Positions 1-6,916 of a DNA stretch of 11,302 nt are shown piece by piece (the stretch's first letter is position 1; each line of letters starts with the position of its first letter). Origin of the DNA: an uncultured Chloroflexota bacterium (GTDB lineage Bacteria; Chloroflexota; Dehalococcoidia; UBA2247; RBG-13-53-26). The notes beneath the pieces are model-generated. The model saw only the letters and a program-made list of their open reading frames with translations. It did no database searches and was not told the DNA's origin. Location: assembly GCA_937860285.1 (NCBI GenBank), contig CALMBS010000088.1, forward strand, positions 1 to 11,302, written 5' to 3'. The position numbers and the translations under genes were made by a program.

Positions 1-181
1 TGTCGAAGACGATGACCCGGTACCGCCGGGCCAGGCCCGGCAGATTGCGGGACCAGGCCCTGAGGTCATGGCCCAGGCCGCTGATGAGAACCAGGGGCTG
101 GCCTTCGCCGTGTTCCTCGTAGTGCATGCTGAGGTCCCCGATTGTGACATGCGGGATAGCGGCACCTCCATGGCCCTGCAT
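1..181 (-). CDS. alpha/beta hydrolase, N-terminal part (runs off the window)
   Basis: Reading the reverse strand from ATG at 181 gives an open frame of 60 codons that leaves the window at base 1. The visible part has the typical start of an alpha/beta-hydrolase fold: a short beta hairpin (HVTIGDLSMHYEEHGEG), then strand b3 with the oxyanion-hole region (PLVLISGLGHDLRAW), then RYRVIVFD leading to the next loop. This resembles the family pattern 'PlvllHGlg.s...W......la..yrvi..D', with Ser-Gly in place of the common His-Gly. The catalytic nucleophile and His lie outside the window, so the substrate cannot be judged. An in-frame stop (TAG, 215-217) lies just upstream, so ATG 181 is the first possible ATG. 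No good ribosome site is visible before it; the internal ATG at codon 19 is too far into the fold to be likely. The gene diverges from the small membrane gene at 236. Confidence 0.8.
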   Translation of the reverse strand, partial: MQGHGGAAIPHVTIGDLSMHYEEHGEGQPLVLISGLGHDLRAWSRNLPGLARRYRVIVFD

Positions 182-188
182 CGGGCGG

Positions 189-216
189 TTGTCGGACCGT
201 CCGGTTGAAGTATACT
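189..216 (+). promoter_or_regulatory. candidate promoter for the small membrane protein
   Basis: TTGTCG (189-194, 4 of 6 to the -35 consensus), a 16-bp spacer, then TATACT (211-216, 5 of 6 to the -10 consensus). It ends 7 bp before the ribosome site of the TTG start at 236, so the transcript would have a very short leader. The -10 lies in the self-complementary 8-mer AGTATACT (209-216), so it could also be read on the minus strand toward the hydrolase, although no clear -35 was seen in that direction. Confidence 0.4.
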
Positions 217-235
217 ACCTTGTGGAGGATGGCAC

Positions 236-523
236 TTGGAGACCGGGTACCTGGTATCGGCGGCGGTCCTGGCCGCTCTTTTCTGCCTGGCCATACTGGT
301 GACGGCGCTTCTCTGGAGGAAGGACAGGGTGGCGGAGGGGAAGCGGCGGAACTACCGGCTGTTCCTTATCGTGGGGGCGGTGATGACCCCTCTTGGAGTG
401 ATCGAGACGCTGCTGTTCTGGTGGCGCGACATGCCGCTGGCCGTCCGGCTGCAGATGGTGTGCATCGGGCTCCTGTTCCTGGCCATCGGGCTGGCGAACG
501 TGGGGCGGGGCAAGAGCGGGTGA
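236..523 (+). CDS. small three-helix membrane protein of unknown function
   Basis: A 95-residue protein starting at TTG 236, chosen because GGAGG (224-228) lies 7 bases upstream; the ATG at 229 is in another frame. Three hydrophobic segments are evident: about residues 5-27, 42-62 and 68-88, with a basic loop after the first (WRKDRVAEGKRRNYR). By the positive-inside rule this puts that loop in the cytoplasm. There are no enzyme motifs and I do not recognise the family. Both ends are charged and short. It stands alone: the hydrolase diverges to its left and the MBL-fold gene converges from the right, ending 12 bases away. Base composition matches its neighbours. Confidence 0.65.
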   Translation: METGYLVSAAVLAALFCLAILVTALLWRKDRVAEGKRRNYRLFLIVGAVMTPLGVIETLLFWWRDMPLAVRLQMVCIGLLFLAIGLANVGRGKSG

Positions 524-535
524 GGCCGCGGCCCG

Positions 536-1417
536 CTAGGCCAGCAACCCCTTGCTCTTGAAGTAGATGACGTAGCCGGCCACGGCGATCTCCAGGTCCG
601 CCCTGGCGGGCCGCTGGCCGTAGCGGCGGCTGAAGTCGTCGCCGACCAGCACCATGATCTCCTCCAGTGCGGTGCCCCGCTGTGCCGCCTCCAGCACCAT
701 GGTGCTGTAGACACGGGCGTTCTCCAGGGCCCGCGACATGGCGCGGCCGGCATCGGTCTCCACCGTCCCGTGAGAGTAGAAAAGCCGGTCGGGCTGCAGC
801 CGCATCAGGTCCTGGATGGTGCTGACGTAGATGTCCTGGTCGAAGCTGTAGGGCGCCACCGGGGGGAACTGGTATCCCGGGAGCCCCAGCGCCTCCCCAC
901 AGAAGAGGCCGTTGGTCCGGCGGTCCAGAATGACGATGTGGTTGGGCGAGTGCCCCAGGGCGTGGATGATCTGCAGCTCCCGGCCGCCAAGGCGGATGAC
1001 CTCCCCGTCCCGGGCCACCTTGAGGCGGGTCTCGGGCACCGGGACGATGGGGCCGAGGAGGTTCTCGAAGTCCTGTCCCCAAACCAGCCCGGTGCTCTCA
1101 ATGAGGCGCTCCGGGGAGACCAGGTGCTTGACTCCGCGGGGGTGGGCCACCACCATGGCCTCCGGGAACAGGGCCGACAGGGTCCCCGTGCCGCCGCCGT
1201 GGTCCACATGGATATGAGTGGGGATGATATAGGCCAGGCCCCTCATTCCCAGATGGTCCATGGCCTGCCGGATAGCCGGAGCGGCCGCCGCCGGGCCGGG
1301 CTCGATCAGCGCCCCGCCGGCCGCCTTGATGAGGTAGGTCACCGGCACCTCGGGCATGCCCTGGATGGCCACCTCGAAACGGTAGATGCCCGGAGCTACC
1401 TGCGTCACATCCGGCAT
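536..1417 (-). CDS. metallo-beta-lactamase-fold hydrolase
   Basis: A 293-residue MBL-fold protein. The metal-binding motif THIHVDHGGG supplies H68, H70, D72 and H73; further likely ligands are H156 (ALGHSPNH) and H216 (YSHGTVE). These are the usual two-metal ligands of the glyoxalase II/hydrolase branch. The residue that normally bridges the metals (Asp in 'GDal') appears to be Glu175 in FCGEALG. The C-terminal stretch (about 220-293) is helical and resembles the extra domain found in many hydrolases that act on thioesters or lactones, but the substrate cannot be named. Start ATG 1417 has GGGAG about 8 bases upstream. It lies 43 bases downstream of the CorC-like gene on the same strand, probably in one operon. 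Cytoplasmic: no signal peptide. A lactonase or thioesterase role is possible but unproven. Confidence 0.85.
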   Translation of the reverse strand: MPDVTQVAPGIYRFEVAIQGMPEVPVTYLIKAAGGALIEPGPAAAAPAIRQAMDHLGMRGLAYIIPTHIHVDHGGGTGTLSALFPEAMVVAHPRGVKHLVSPERLIESTGLVWGQDFENLLGPIVPVPETRLKVARDGEVIRLGGRELQIIHALGHSPNHIVILDRRTNGLFCGEALGLPGYQFPPVAPYSFDQDIYVSTIQDLMRLQPDRLFYSHGTVETDAGRAMSRALENARVYSTMVLEAAQRGTALEEIMVLVGDDFSRRYGQRPARADLEIAVAGYVIYFKSKGLLA

Positions 1418-1460
1418 CGGCGGCTCCCGCAGGCGGAACCACTGGGGCGAACCACCGCGC

Positions 1461-2729
1461 TCACTTGACCTCCCTGGTGATGCGCAGCTTCTCGATCTTC
1501 AGGTTCCGCATCTCCTTGACGGTGAACTTGAGGTCGTGGTACCGGAACTGCTCGCCCTCCTTGGGCACGTGCCCCAGCCGGTTGAGCACCAGGCCGGCGA
1601 TGGTCTCATAGTCCCCGCTGGGCAGGCTCATCCCCAGCTCCTCGTTCACCTCCTCGACGCGCATGTTGCCGTCGATGTCGTAGGTGTGCTCGTCGATGGC
1701 CTGGAACTCCTGGGGCTCCCGGTCGAACTCGTCGCCGAAACGGCCCACCAGCTGCGACAGCAGCTCCCTCAGGGTCACCACGCCGGCGATCCCGCCGTAC
1801 TCATCGACCACCACCGCCATCTGGTTGTTGGAGGCCTGCATCTCCCTGAACAGGGCCCCGATGTGCTTCGTCTCCGGGGCGAAGATCACCGGCCGGGTCA
1901 TGTCGTCGATGGTGGACTTCTCGCTGATCTCGCCTTTGGCCTGGGCCAGGAGCACGTCCTTGATGTAGAGCCCGCCCACCACGTTGTCCGGGCTGTCATG
2001 GTAGACCGGGAAGCGGGTGTGGGGCGTGTCGGCGTAGACCTTGAGGAAGTCCCCGAGGGTGGTGCCTTGTTCAATCCAGACCACGGCTGTCCGGGGGAGC
2101 ATGGCTTCACGGACGGGGTGGTCGCCGAACTGGAAGACCTTGTCCAGCATCCTGGCCTCTGATTCGGCCACCACGCCCTCCTCCTTGCCCACGGTGATCA
2201 TGGTGCGTATCTCCTCTTCGGTCACCAGAGTCCTTCTGGTGGGAGTTCCGCCTATGAGTCTGCTGAAGTTGGTCCCGATCCAGCCCAGGACCGCCGTGGC
2301 CGGCGAAAGCAGTCGCGAGAGCCACGAGACCGGGGTGACGAAGAGCAGTGCGAATCTCTCGCTGTGCTGGGCCGCCGCAATCTTGGGCATGACCTCGCCG
2401 ACGACCAGCAGGACGATCGTCACTATCAGCGTCGCCAGCAGGACGGCCATTTGCGGTCTGTCCTCCCACAGCGACATGACGACTGCAGTGCCCAGGGCGG
2501 CCGCTGCTGTGTTCACGAAGTTGTTGCCCAGGAGGACGGTGGTGATGAACTTCTCCGGCTTCTGCAGGATCTGGGCTATCCGGCTGGCCTTCTCCATGCC
2601 CTGGTTCTCCATGTGCCTCAGCCTGATCTTCTGCAGGGAGATAAAGGCCGTCTCCGAGCTGGAGAAGAACGCGGACGACATGACGCAGATCACGAACAGG
2701 ACCAGGTAGATAATGTGCACCGTATCCAT
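1461..2729 (-). CDS. CorC/HlyC family membrane protein with CBS pair (DUF21-CBS-CorC_HlyC)
   Basis: A 422-residue protein of the CNNM/CorC ('hemolysin C-like') family, whose members are implicated in Mg2+ or Co2+ efflux and homeostasis. Order of parts: an N-terminal DUF21 membrane domain of about residues 1-185 with the signature FFSSSETAFISL and hydrophobic stretches near 5-25, 60-85, 93-115 and 125-150; a CBS pair of about 200-330 (REAMLPRTAVVWIE and DMTRPVIFAPETKHIGALFR, with MAVVVDEYGGIAGVVTLREL closing the second); and a C-terminal CorC_HlyC domain, about 340-422, with the YDIDGNMRVEEVNEELG and YETIAGLVLNRLGHVPKEGE patterns. Length is normal for the family. Start ATG 2729 has AGGAGGT about 10 bases upstream. 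It probably heads an operon with the MBL-fold hydrolase 43 bases downstream. Older databases call such proteins hemolysins, which is misleading. The transported ion is inferred from the family only. Confidence 0.93.
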   Translation of the reverse strand: MDTVHIIYLVLFVICVMSSAFFSSSETAFISLQKIRLRHMENQGMEKASRIAQILQKPEKFITTVLLGNNFVNTAAAALGTAVVMSLWEDRPQMAVLLATLIVTIVLLVVGEVMPKIAAAQHSERFALLFVTPVSWLSRLLSPATAVLGWIGTNFSRLIGGTPTRRTLVTEEEIRTMITVGKEEGVVAESEARMLDKVFQFGDHPVREAMLPRTAVVWIEQGTTLGDFLKVYADTPHTRFPVYHDSPDNVVGGLYIKDVLLAQAKGEISEKSTIDDMTRPVIFAPETKHIGALFREMQASNNQMAVVVDEYGGIAGVVTLRELLSQLVGRFGDEFDREPQEFQAIDEHTYDIDGNMRVEEVNEELGMSLPSGDYETIAGLVLNRLGHVPKEGEQFRYHDLKFTVKEMRNLKIEKLRITREVK

Positions 2730-2849
2730 GGCTCAAGTACCTCCTGCCACGCCGCGCTGCCGCCGCGTGGCCCTCCGGGTGCCGTGACTCCGGCACGGAT
2801 GGTTTGTCATCGCCATTGTCCTACGTTCCCCTCCCGGGCGCAAGGTCTG

Positions 2850-2885
2850 CCGCTGGCCGCAGCGTGGAACGGCAGCGGCCAGCGG
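2850..2885. repeat. perfect 11-bp inverted repeat in a divergent intergenic region
   Basis: CCGCTGGCCGC (2850-2860) and its exact complement GCGGCCAGCGG (2875-2885) are separated by 14 bases. They lie between the divergent CorC-like gene (start 2729) and the promoter at 2918. There is no T-run on either strand, so it is not an intrinsic terminator. It could be a regulator-binding site or a hairpin in the CorC-like gene's leader. The surrounding gene-free stretch 2730-2917 shows nothing else. Confidence 0.55.
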
Positions 2886-2917
2886 TCGCTGAATGCTGTT
2901 GTCCAGCGGCAGCTGAA

Positions 2918-2946
2918 TTGACTTGCCGGCATGCCGGCGATAGAAT
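2918..2946 (+). promoter_or_regulatory. strong promoter with a palindromic spacer
   Basis: TTGACT (2918-2923, 5 of 6), a 17-bp spacer, then TAGAAT (2941-2946, 5 of 6). The spacer contains the perfect 14-bp palindrome GCCGGCATGCCGGC at 2925-2938, placed where a bound dimeric repressor or a MerR-type distorting activator would act. Expected transcription start is near 2953, just before the ribosome site of the gene at 2970. This layout also shows that the ATG at 2931, upstream of the -10, cannot be the start of that gene. Confidence 0.65.
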
Positions 2947-2969
2947 CTGTGGTCGGGGGGAGGTATGCC

Positions 2970-3158
2970 TTGAGCAGCACTGCCGGGCAGAGGATTGGAG
3001 AGGTCATAATCACGTCCCTGTGGCCGATCGTCTGGGTCATCTATGTCCTGGTGGGGGCAGTGGTCTTCGTGGAGACGGCGGCCGTCTACCTCAGCTGGGG
3101 CGTCGTGACCCGCCTGGACAGGATGCGCCGGAAGGCCGGCCCGCAGGCTGCCGGCTGA
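2970..3158 (+). CDS. 62-aa single-helix membrane protein, unknown function
   Basis: Start TTG 2970 was chosen because GGGGGAGG (2956-2963) lies 6 bases upstream and because the upstream in-frame ATG 2931 falls inside the promoter. The product is about 62 residues: a short polar N-terminus (MSSTAGQRIGE), one long or two short hydrophobic stretches of about residues 10-42 (VIITSLWPIVWVIYVLVGAV, then VFVETAAVYLSWGVV), and a basic tail (RLDRMRRKAGPQAAG) that should stay in the cytoplasm. No family is recognised. It is probably co-transcribed with the EthD-like gene, whose start follows 62 bases after the stop. Its dedicated strong promoter supports it being real despite its size. A tail-anchored or partner-binding small membrane protein is possible. 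Confidence 0.6.
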   Translation: MSSTAGQRIGEVIITSLWPIVWVIYVLVGAVVFVETAAVYLSWGVVTRLDRMRRKAGPQAAG

Positions 3159-3220
3159 AGGCTTGCGCTGCCGGACAGTCCTGGAAGCGCCTTCCGAGGC
3201 TGCCTTCTTTGAGGAGGGCT

Positions 3221-3907
3221 ATGGTCAAGTACGTCTTCCTGGTGCGGCCTCCGGACGGGGCGAGCACCTCTTCCTTGAAGGGCCGTGTCCTGGGTGAGCT
3301 GGTTCCGCAGCTGCTCCGGATGGGTCCCGACAGGCTCAAGATCGGTCTCACCGAGCCGGAGCGCCCTCGCCTGACGGTCCTGCCCCTGGCCAGGGAGCAC
3401 CTGGCTATGGTGTCCGTATGGGATGGAGATGGGGACCGGGGCGGGGAGTGGCCGGCGGCCCTGGCCAGTCCGGGCTGGAGCGTGGCCGGGTACCGGGTGG
3501 CCGAGTCAACGCCCCGGGCCTATGCCAAGGACTGGCCGGACGGCGAGGCATCCCCGGGCATCGTGATGCTGACCCTGATGAAGAAGAACCCCCGCCTGGG
3601 TCGGGAGCAGTTCATGCGCGAGTGGTTCGAGTATCACACCCCCAGGATAGCTCTCAGGGTGCATCCGCTATGGAACTACATCCGTAACGTGGTGGAGGCG
3701 GAGGTGCCGGACGGGTCCCCTCGCCTGGACGGCATCGTGGAGGAGCACTGCCGCCGGCGCAGCGAGGTGACCAATCCGGTGCGGTACTTCGGCGGTCCGG
3801 TCTGGATGGTGCCCAACATGATCAGGGTCGGCCTGCACGCCAACAAGTTCCTGGAGATCTCGGCGGTGCAGAACTACCTGCTGACCGAGTACCACATCCG
3901 CAGCTAG
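3221..3907 (+). CDS. EthD-domain-like protein (dimeric alpha-beta barrel fold)
   Basis: A 228-residue soluble protein with start ATG 3221; AGGAGG (3212-3217) lies 3 bases upstream, a short but workable distance. The middle carries an EthD-type signature: VMLTLMKKNPRLGREQFMREW, then FEYHTPRI and a hydrophobic LWNYIRNVV strand. This matches the family pattern 'k.p.ls.eeF...w...H', the start of a ferredoxin-like half-barrel. The first half (MVKYVFLVRPPDG to about residue 105) reads like a divergent second copy of the same fold, so one chain may form a whole alpha-beta barrel. The tail (about 185-228) ends in a conserved-looking NYLLTEYHIRS. EthD relatives accompany ether or polyketide degradation and ring-modifying steps, but many have no known reaction and no catalytic role is claimed here. 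It ends one base from the convergent response regulator; no terminator is seen between them. Confidence 0.6.
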   Translation: MVKYVFLVRPPDGASTSSLKGRVLGELVPQLLRMGPDRLKIGLTEPERPRLTVLPLAREHLAMVSVWDGDGDRGGEWPAALASPGWSVAGYRVAESTPRAYAKDWPDGEASPGIVMLTLMKKNPRLGREQFMREWFEYHTPRIALRVHPLWNYIRNVVEAEVPDGSPRLDGIVEEHCRRRSEVTNPVRYFGGPVWMVPNMIRVGLHANKFLEISAVQNYLLTEYHIRS

Positions 3908-3908
3908 C

Positions 3909-4565
3909 CTACTTTATCAGCCCCTGGTCCAGCGCGGCCCGGATGGCCCCGGTGCGGTTATGGGCGCCCAGCTTCGATATGATGCTGCTGACGTGGGCCT
4001 CCACCGTCCGGGGTGATATGGCCAGCCGGCGGGCGATGTCCACGTTCTTGGTCCCCTGGTGCATCAGCTCCAGGACCTCGGTCTCGCGGAGCGTCAGCCC
4101 GCCCAGCATCCCCTCGCGGGCGGCGGCCGAGTCGGCCGAGTAGTGATGCAGCACCTTGGAGGCTATGGCGGGCGGCAGGACTGCCCCGCCAGCCGCCACC
4201 TCGCGTATGGCCTGGACCACCGCGTCCTGCGGGGCCGTCTTCAGCAGGTAGCCGGAAACGCCGACCCGGGCCACGGCCCGCACGTACTGATCGAAGTCAT
4301 AGCCGGTCAGGACCAGTATCTTGAGGTCCGGCCAGCGCTGGCGCAGCTGCCGGGCCAGCTCGATCCCTGAGACCTGTGGCAGGCGAATGTCCAGCAGCAC
4401 GATAGTGGGCCGGGCCTGCTCCACCTTCTCGATGGCATCCTCTGCCGAGGCTGCCTCGCCTACGATTACCATGTCCGGCTCCTGCTCCAGGCGCCGCCGT
4501 ATCCCCTCCCGGAACATCTGGTGGTCGTCCACGATCAGGATCTTCAGGGGCAATGGCGATTCCAT
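3909..4565 (-). CDS. ComA-like NarL/LuxR response regulator of the ComXQPA-like locus
   Basis: A 218-residue two-domain regulator. The receiver domain (about 8-122) has the acidic pair D13-D14, phospho-acceptor D59 (VLLDIRLP), T87 and K109. A linker of about 30 residues leads to the LuxR-type helix-turn-helix (about 155-216: GLTLRETEVLELMHQG, NVDIARRLAISPRTVEAHVSSI). All key residues are intact. Start ATG 4565 has GGGAG about 7 bases upstream and lies 20 bases after the stop of the histidine kinase, so the two are almost certainly a cognate pair. By context it corresponds to ComA of Bacillus, the transcription factor activated by phosphate from ComP; its targets here are unknown. The sequence alone does not separate a ComA from other NarL regulators: the name rests on the neighbouring genes. 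It is the last gene of the operon. Confidence 0.93.
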   Translation of the reverse strand: MESPLPLKILIVDDHQMFREGIRRRLEQEPDMVIVGEAASAEDAIEKVEQARPTIVLLDIRLPQVSGIELARQLRQRWPDLKILVLTGYDFDQYVRAVARVGVSGYLLKTAPQDAVVQAIREVAAGGAVLPPAIASKVLHHYSADSAAAREGMLGGLTLRETEVLELMHQGTKNVDIARRLAISPRTVEAHVSSIISKLGAHNRTGAIRAALDQGLIK

Positions 4566-4585
4566 GAGTCACTCCCTTCAGCGCA

Positions 4586-6916
4586 TCAACTCAACTGAGC
4601 CAGGGGGATGCGGGCCACGACCCTGGTGCCGTGGCCGGGGCTGGAGTGGATGTCCAGTGAGCCGCGCAGCTGCGCCATCCGCTCCCTCATTTGGGAGAGC
4701 CCCAGACCGCTCCCGCCCCCGTTGTCCGCGGCAAAGCCGACGCCGTCGTCCGTTACCTCGAGCACCAGGGATGATGGGTCCCTGGAGAGCTCCACATCGA
4801 CCGTGCTGGCCCTGGCGTGCTTCACGGCGTTGTTGACCGACTCCTGCGTGACCCGGAAGAGCGCCAGCTCCACGTCCGGCGGGAACCGTTCTTCCTCACC
4901 GAGGCCCTGCAGGGAGAACCGGGTCGCCAGGCCCACCCGCCGGGGCAGGTTCTCCAGGAGCCACTCCACGGCGGGGACAATGCCCAGATCGTCCAGGATG
5001 GCCGGACGCATTCGAGAGCTGACCTCGCGCAGCTCCGATACCAGCTCGCGGGCGATCCTGTTCTTCTCCAGCGGGGAGATGGCCCCGCCGTCCATGGCCA
5101 GCAGGATGGCTTTCTGCAGAGGGCCGTCGTGAAGGTCGCTGGCCACCCGGGCCCGTTCCGTCTCCTCGGCTTTGACCAGGCGCCGGTTCAGGGTACGGAG
5201 CTCCTCGGACATCTGCCCCGTGCTGATGGCCACCGCCAGGAACGGGGCCACGGTGGCCACCAGGCGTCTCTCGGCATCCAAGAAGACCTCCCCGCCTTCC
5301 CTGGGGCCGAGGACCAGGCAGCCAATGTAGCGCCCCGCCGTCCGGAGGGTGACCAGGATCAGGGAGTCCGACCCCCAGCGGATCTCGGTGCAGTCACGGT
5401 GCTCCCCGGAGAGAGCGAACCGGTCGATCATGGGGCCGAGGCCCGATATCACCTGATCGGAGCGGTTGCCGGCCGAGGCCACCAGCGCCGTGTGCGAGGG
5501 GTCGTCGCCCAGAAGGACCAGGACTGACTCCAGGTGCATCACCTCTGCCAGGTGGCGCGCAATGCCGGTGGCGGCGCTGGGGCTGGTGTCGCAGGCAGCC
5601 AGGTTCTGCTGCATGCCGTCCAGGAAGGTCTCGTAGCCGACCGTGTCCCGGTAGAGGAGGCGGTCGATCAGCCACTGCACCGCGCGCCGCAGGGGCAGGA
5701 AGAGCAGTACCCCGGCCACCACCGCCGCGGAGACGAGCAGGGGATACCTCTCGTCCGTGATCCGGTCTGACGCCGGCACGACGAAGGCCCAGGTGATGAT
5801 GACCAGGAGCAGGAAGGCGGTGAGCCCGTAGACCATCCCCCGGTGCACCAGCCGGCGGATCCCCAGCAGCTGGTGCTGCAGGATGGCGTAAGCGAACATA
5901 GCCGGCATGAGGGCCAGGGCCAGGACGCTCACCTGCGTCGGCAGCACGGAGGAGCGGCCCAGGGCCTCCGGCACGAGGGTGAAGCTGACGAAGGGCAGGC
6001 AGCTGAGGACGATGCCCCCCAGGAGCAGTCTGGCCTGGTGTCCGAGGAGAGAGGAGCCCTCCCGGGTGGCCCGCAGCGCCAGGAGCAGGACGCCGCCCCC
6101 GAAGGACCCCAGCATGTACAGGTAGAGCAGCGGCCTGATCCCCTCGTACCAGGCCGGGCGCACCCAGACGCAGGCGCCATAGGCCGCTCCGAACAGGAAG
6201 GCCAGGCAGGTGTGGAACAGCAGGAATCCGGCGGTGAAGCGTTGGGCAAAGGACGGCCGGCCGGTGAGCGAGGCCACAAAGAGGAGGAAGGACGCCCCGA
6301 AACCGACGAGGGTCCAGAACTGGAGGATGAGGGCCCAGGGGTGGCCCGGCCCGTCGGAGGCCGGGCCTACGGCCAGGGTCAGGCTGGCCAGTCCGGTGAA
6401 GAGGACGAACATCCTGGCGTCGCTGGCATCGGGCCGGCGCAGGGCCACAGCCGTTCCCAGGAGGGCGAAGACGGCCCCCAGCGCCCAGATAGAGTACTTC
6501 ATGGGGCTCTGGCCCAGGGGCCTGGGGGTCACGTCGAGGAACAGCTGTTCCCCGCCCGGCTGCAGCAGGACGGCCTCCGTCATGGCGGATGCGGGCAGGG
6601 CTTCCGGGCCGGACTCCGCCAGGTTGCGGCCGTCGGCGGAGAGGACTGTCATTCCCGGCCTGGCCCCCTGGTCCCAGGCTTTGCTGCCCGGCATGACCCA
6701 GGTGACCTGGGGGGCGCTTTCGGTGGCCCCGATGCGGATGCCCAGGTAGCCCGGCTGCGTCGTTGATGTGTAGGCCGAAGCGGTCACGGCAGCAAAGGCC
6801 AGCAGAAGGAGGAAGGCCGCGGTCTGGGGGAGGTGGGTGGTGAGGTAATGGACGGCGCTACGGGGCCACCAGGACCTCGCTCGGGTCCATCTCGATGGAG
6901 GTGACGAGACGTTCAA
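4586..6916 (-). CDS. ComP-like membrane histidine kinase with external PDZ-like domain
   Basis: A 776-residue sensor kinase. Parts in order: one helix (about 33-49); an extracytoplasmic PDZ-like domain (about 55-135: GYLGIRIG, VTWVMPGSKAWDQGARPGMTVLSADG); about nine more hydrophobic segments between 142 and 410; a GAF-like region (about 430-570); a HisKA_3 dimerisation helix with phospho-accepting H596 in ASDLHDGPLQ; and an ATPase domain with N-box NNAVKHA (N695/N696), DDGVGF (723-728) and GSGLGL (735-740). A PDZ-like loop, a polytopic sensor and HisKA_3 in series is the layout of ComP-type receptors. Start TTG 6916 has AGGGGAG about 4 bases upstream and overlaps the ComQ-like gene by 59 bases; no other suitable start precedes the first helix. 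The 32-residue basic N-terminus should stay cytoplasmic. By context it senses the modified ComX-like peptide and phosphorylates the regulator downstream. Confidence 0.9.
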   Translation of the reverse strand: MNVSSPPSRWTRARSWWPRSAVHYLTTHLPQTAAFLLLLAFAAVTASAYTSTTQPGYLGIRIGATESAPQVTWVMPGSKAWDQGARPGMTVLSADGRNLAESGPEALPASAMTEAVLLQPGGEQLFLDVTPRPLGQSPMKYSIWALGAVFALLGTAVALRRPDASDARMFVLFTGLASLTLAVGPASDGPGHPWALILQFWTLVGFGASFLLFVASLTGRPSFAQRFTAGFLLFHTCLAFLFGAAYGACVWVRPAWYEGIRPLLYLYMLGSFGGGVLLLALRATREGSSLLGHQARLLLGGIVLSCLPFVSFTLVPEALGRSSVLPTQVSVLALALMPAMFAYAILQHQLLGIRRLVHRGMVYGLTAFLLLVIITWAFVVPASDRITDERYPLLVSAAVVAGVLLFLPLRRAVQWLIDRLLYRDTVGYETFLDGMQQNLAACDTSPSAATGIARHLAEVMHLESVLVLLGDDPSHTALVASAGNRSDQVISGLGPMIDRFALSGEHRDCTEIRWGSDSLILVTLRTAGRYIGCLVLGPREGGEVFLDAERRLVATVAPFLAVAISTGQMSEELRTLNRRLVKAEETERARVASDLHDGPLQKAILLAMDGGAISPLEKNRIARELVSELREVSSRMRPAILDDLGIVPAVEWLLENLPRRVGLATRFSLQGLGEEERFPPDVELALFRVTQESVNNAVKHARASTVDVELSRDPSSLVLEVTDDGVGFAADNGGGSGLGLSQMRERMAQLRGSLDIHSSPGHGTRVVARIPLAQLS

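Noticed and set aside
770..1468. Long plus-strand open frame opposite the MBL-fold gene
   Set aside because: It has no family motifs and a His/Arg/Gly-rich translation. It is a mirror of a well-supported gene in GC-rich DNA. The same holds for 1386-2162, 2041-2709, 5843-6766 and other antisense frames.
3183..3195. GGAAG-CGC-CTTCC hairpin between the small membrane gene and the EthD-like gene as a terminator
   Set aside because: The stem is only 5 bp and no T-run follows directly; it is more likely incidental within an operon.
2804..3220. Upstream extension of the EthD-like gene to 2804
   Set aside because: The extension crosses the promoter and overlaps the small membrane gene in another frame. 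Its translation is Cys/Arg-rich and non-protein-like, while ATG 3221 has a ribosome site and starts the fold.
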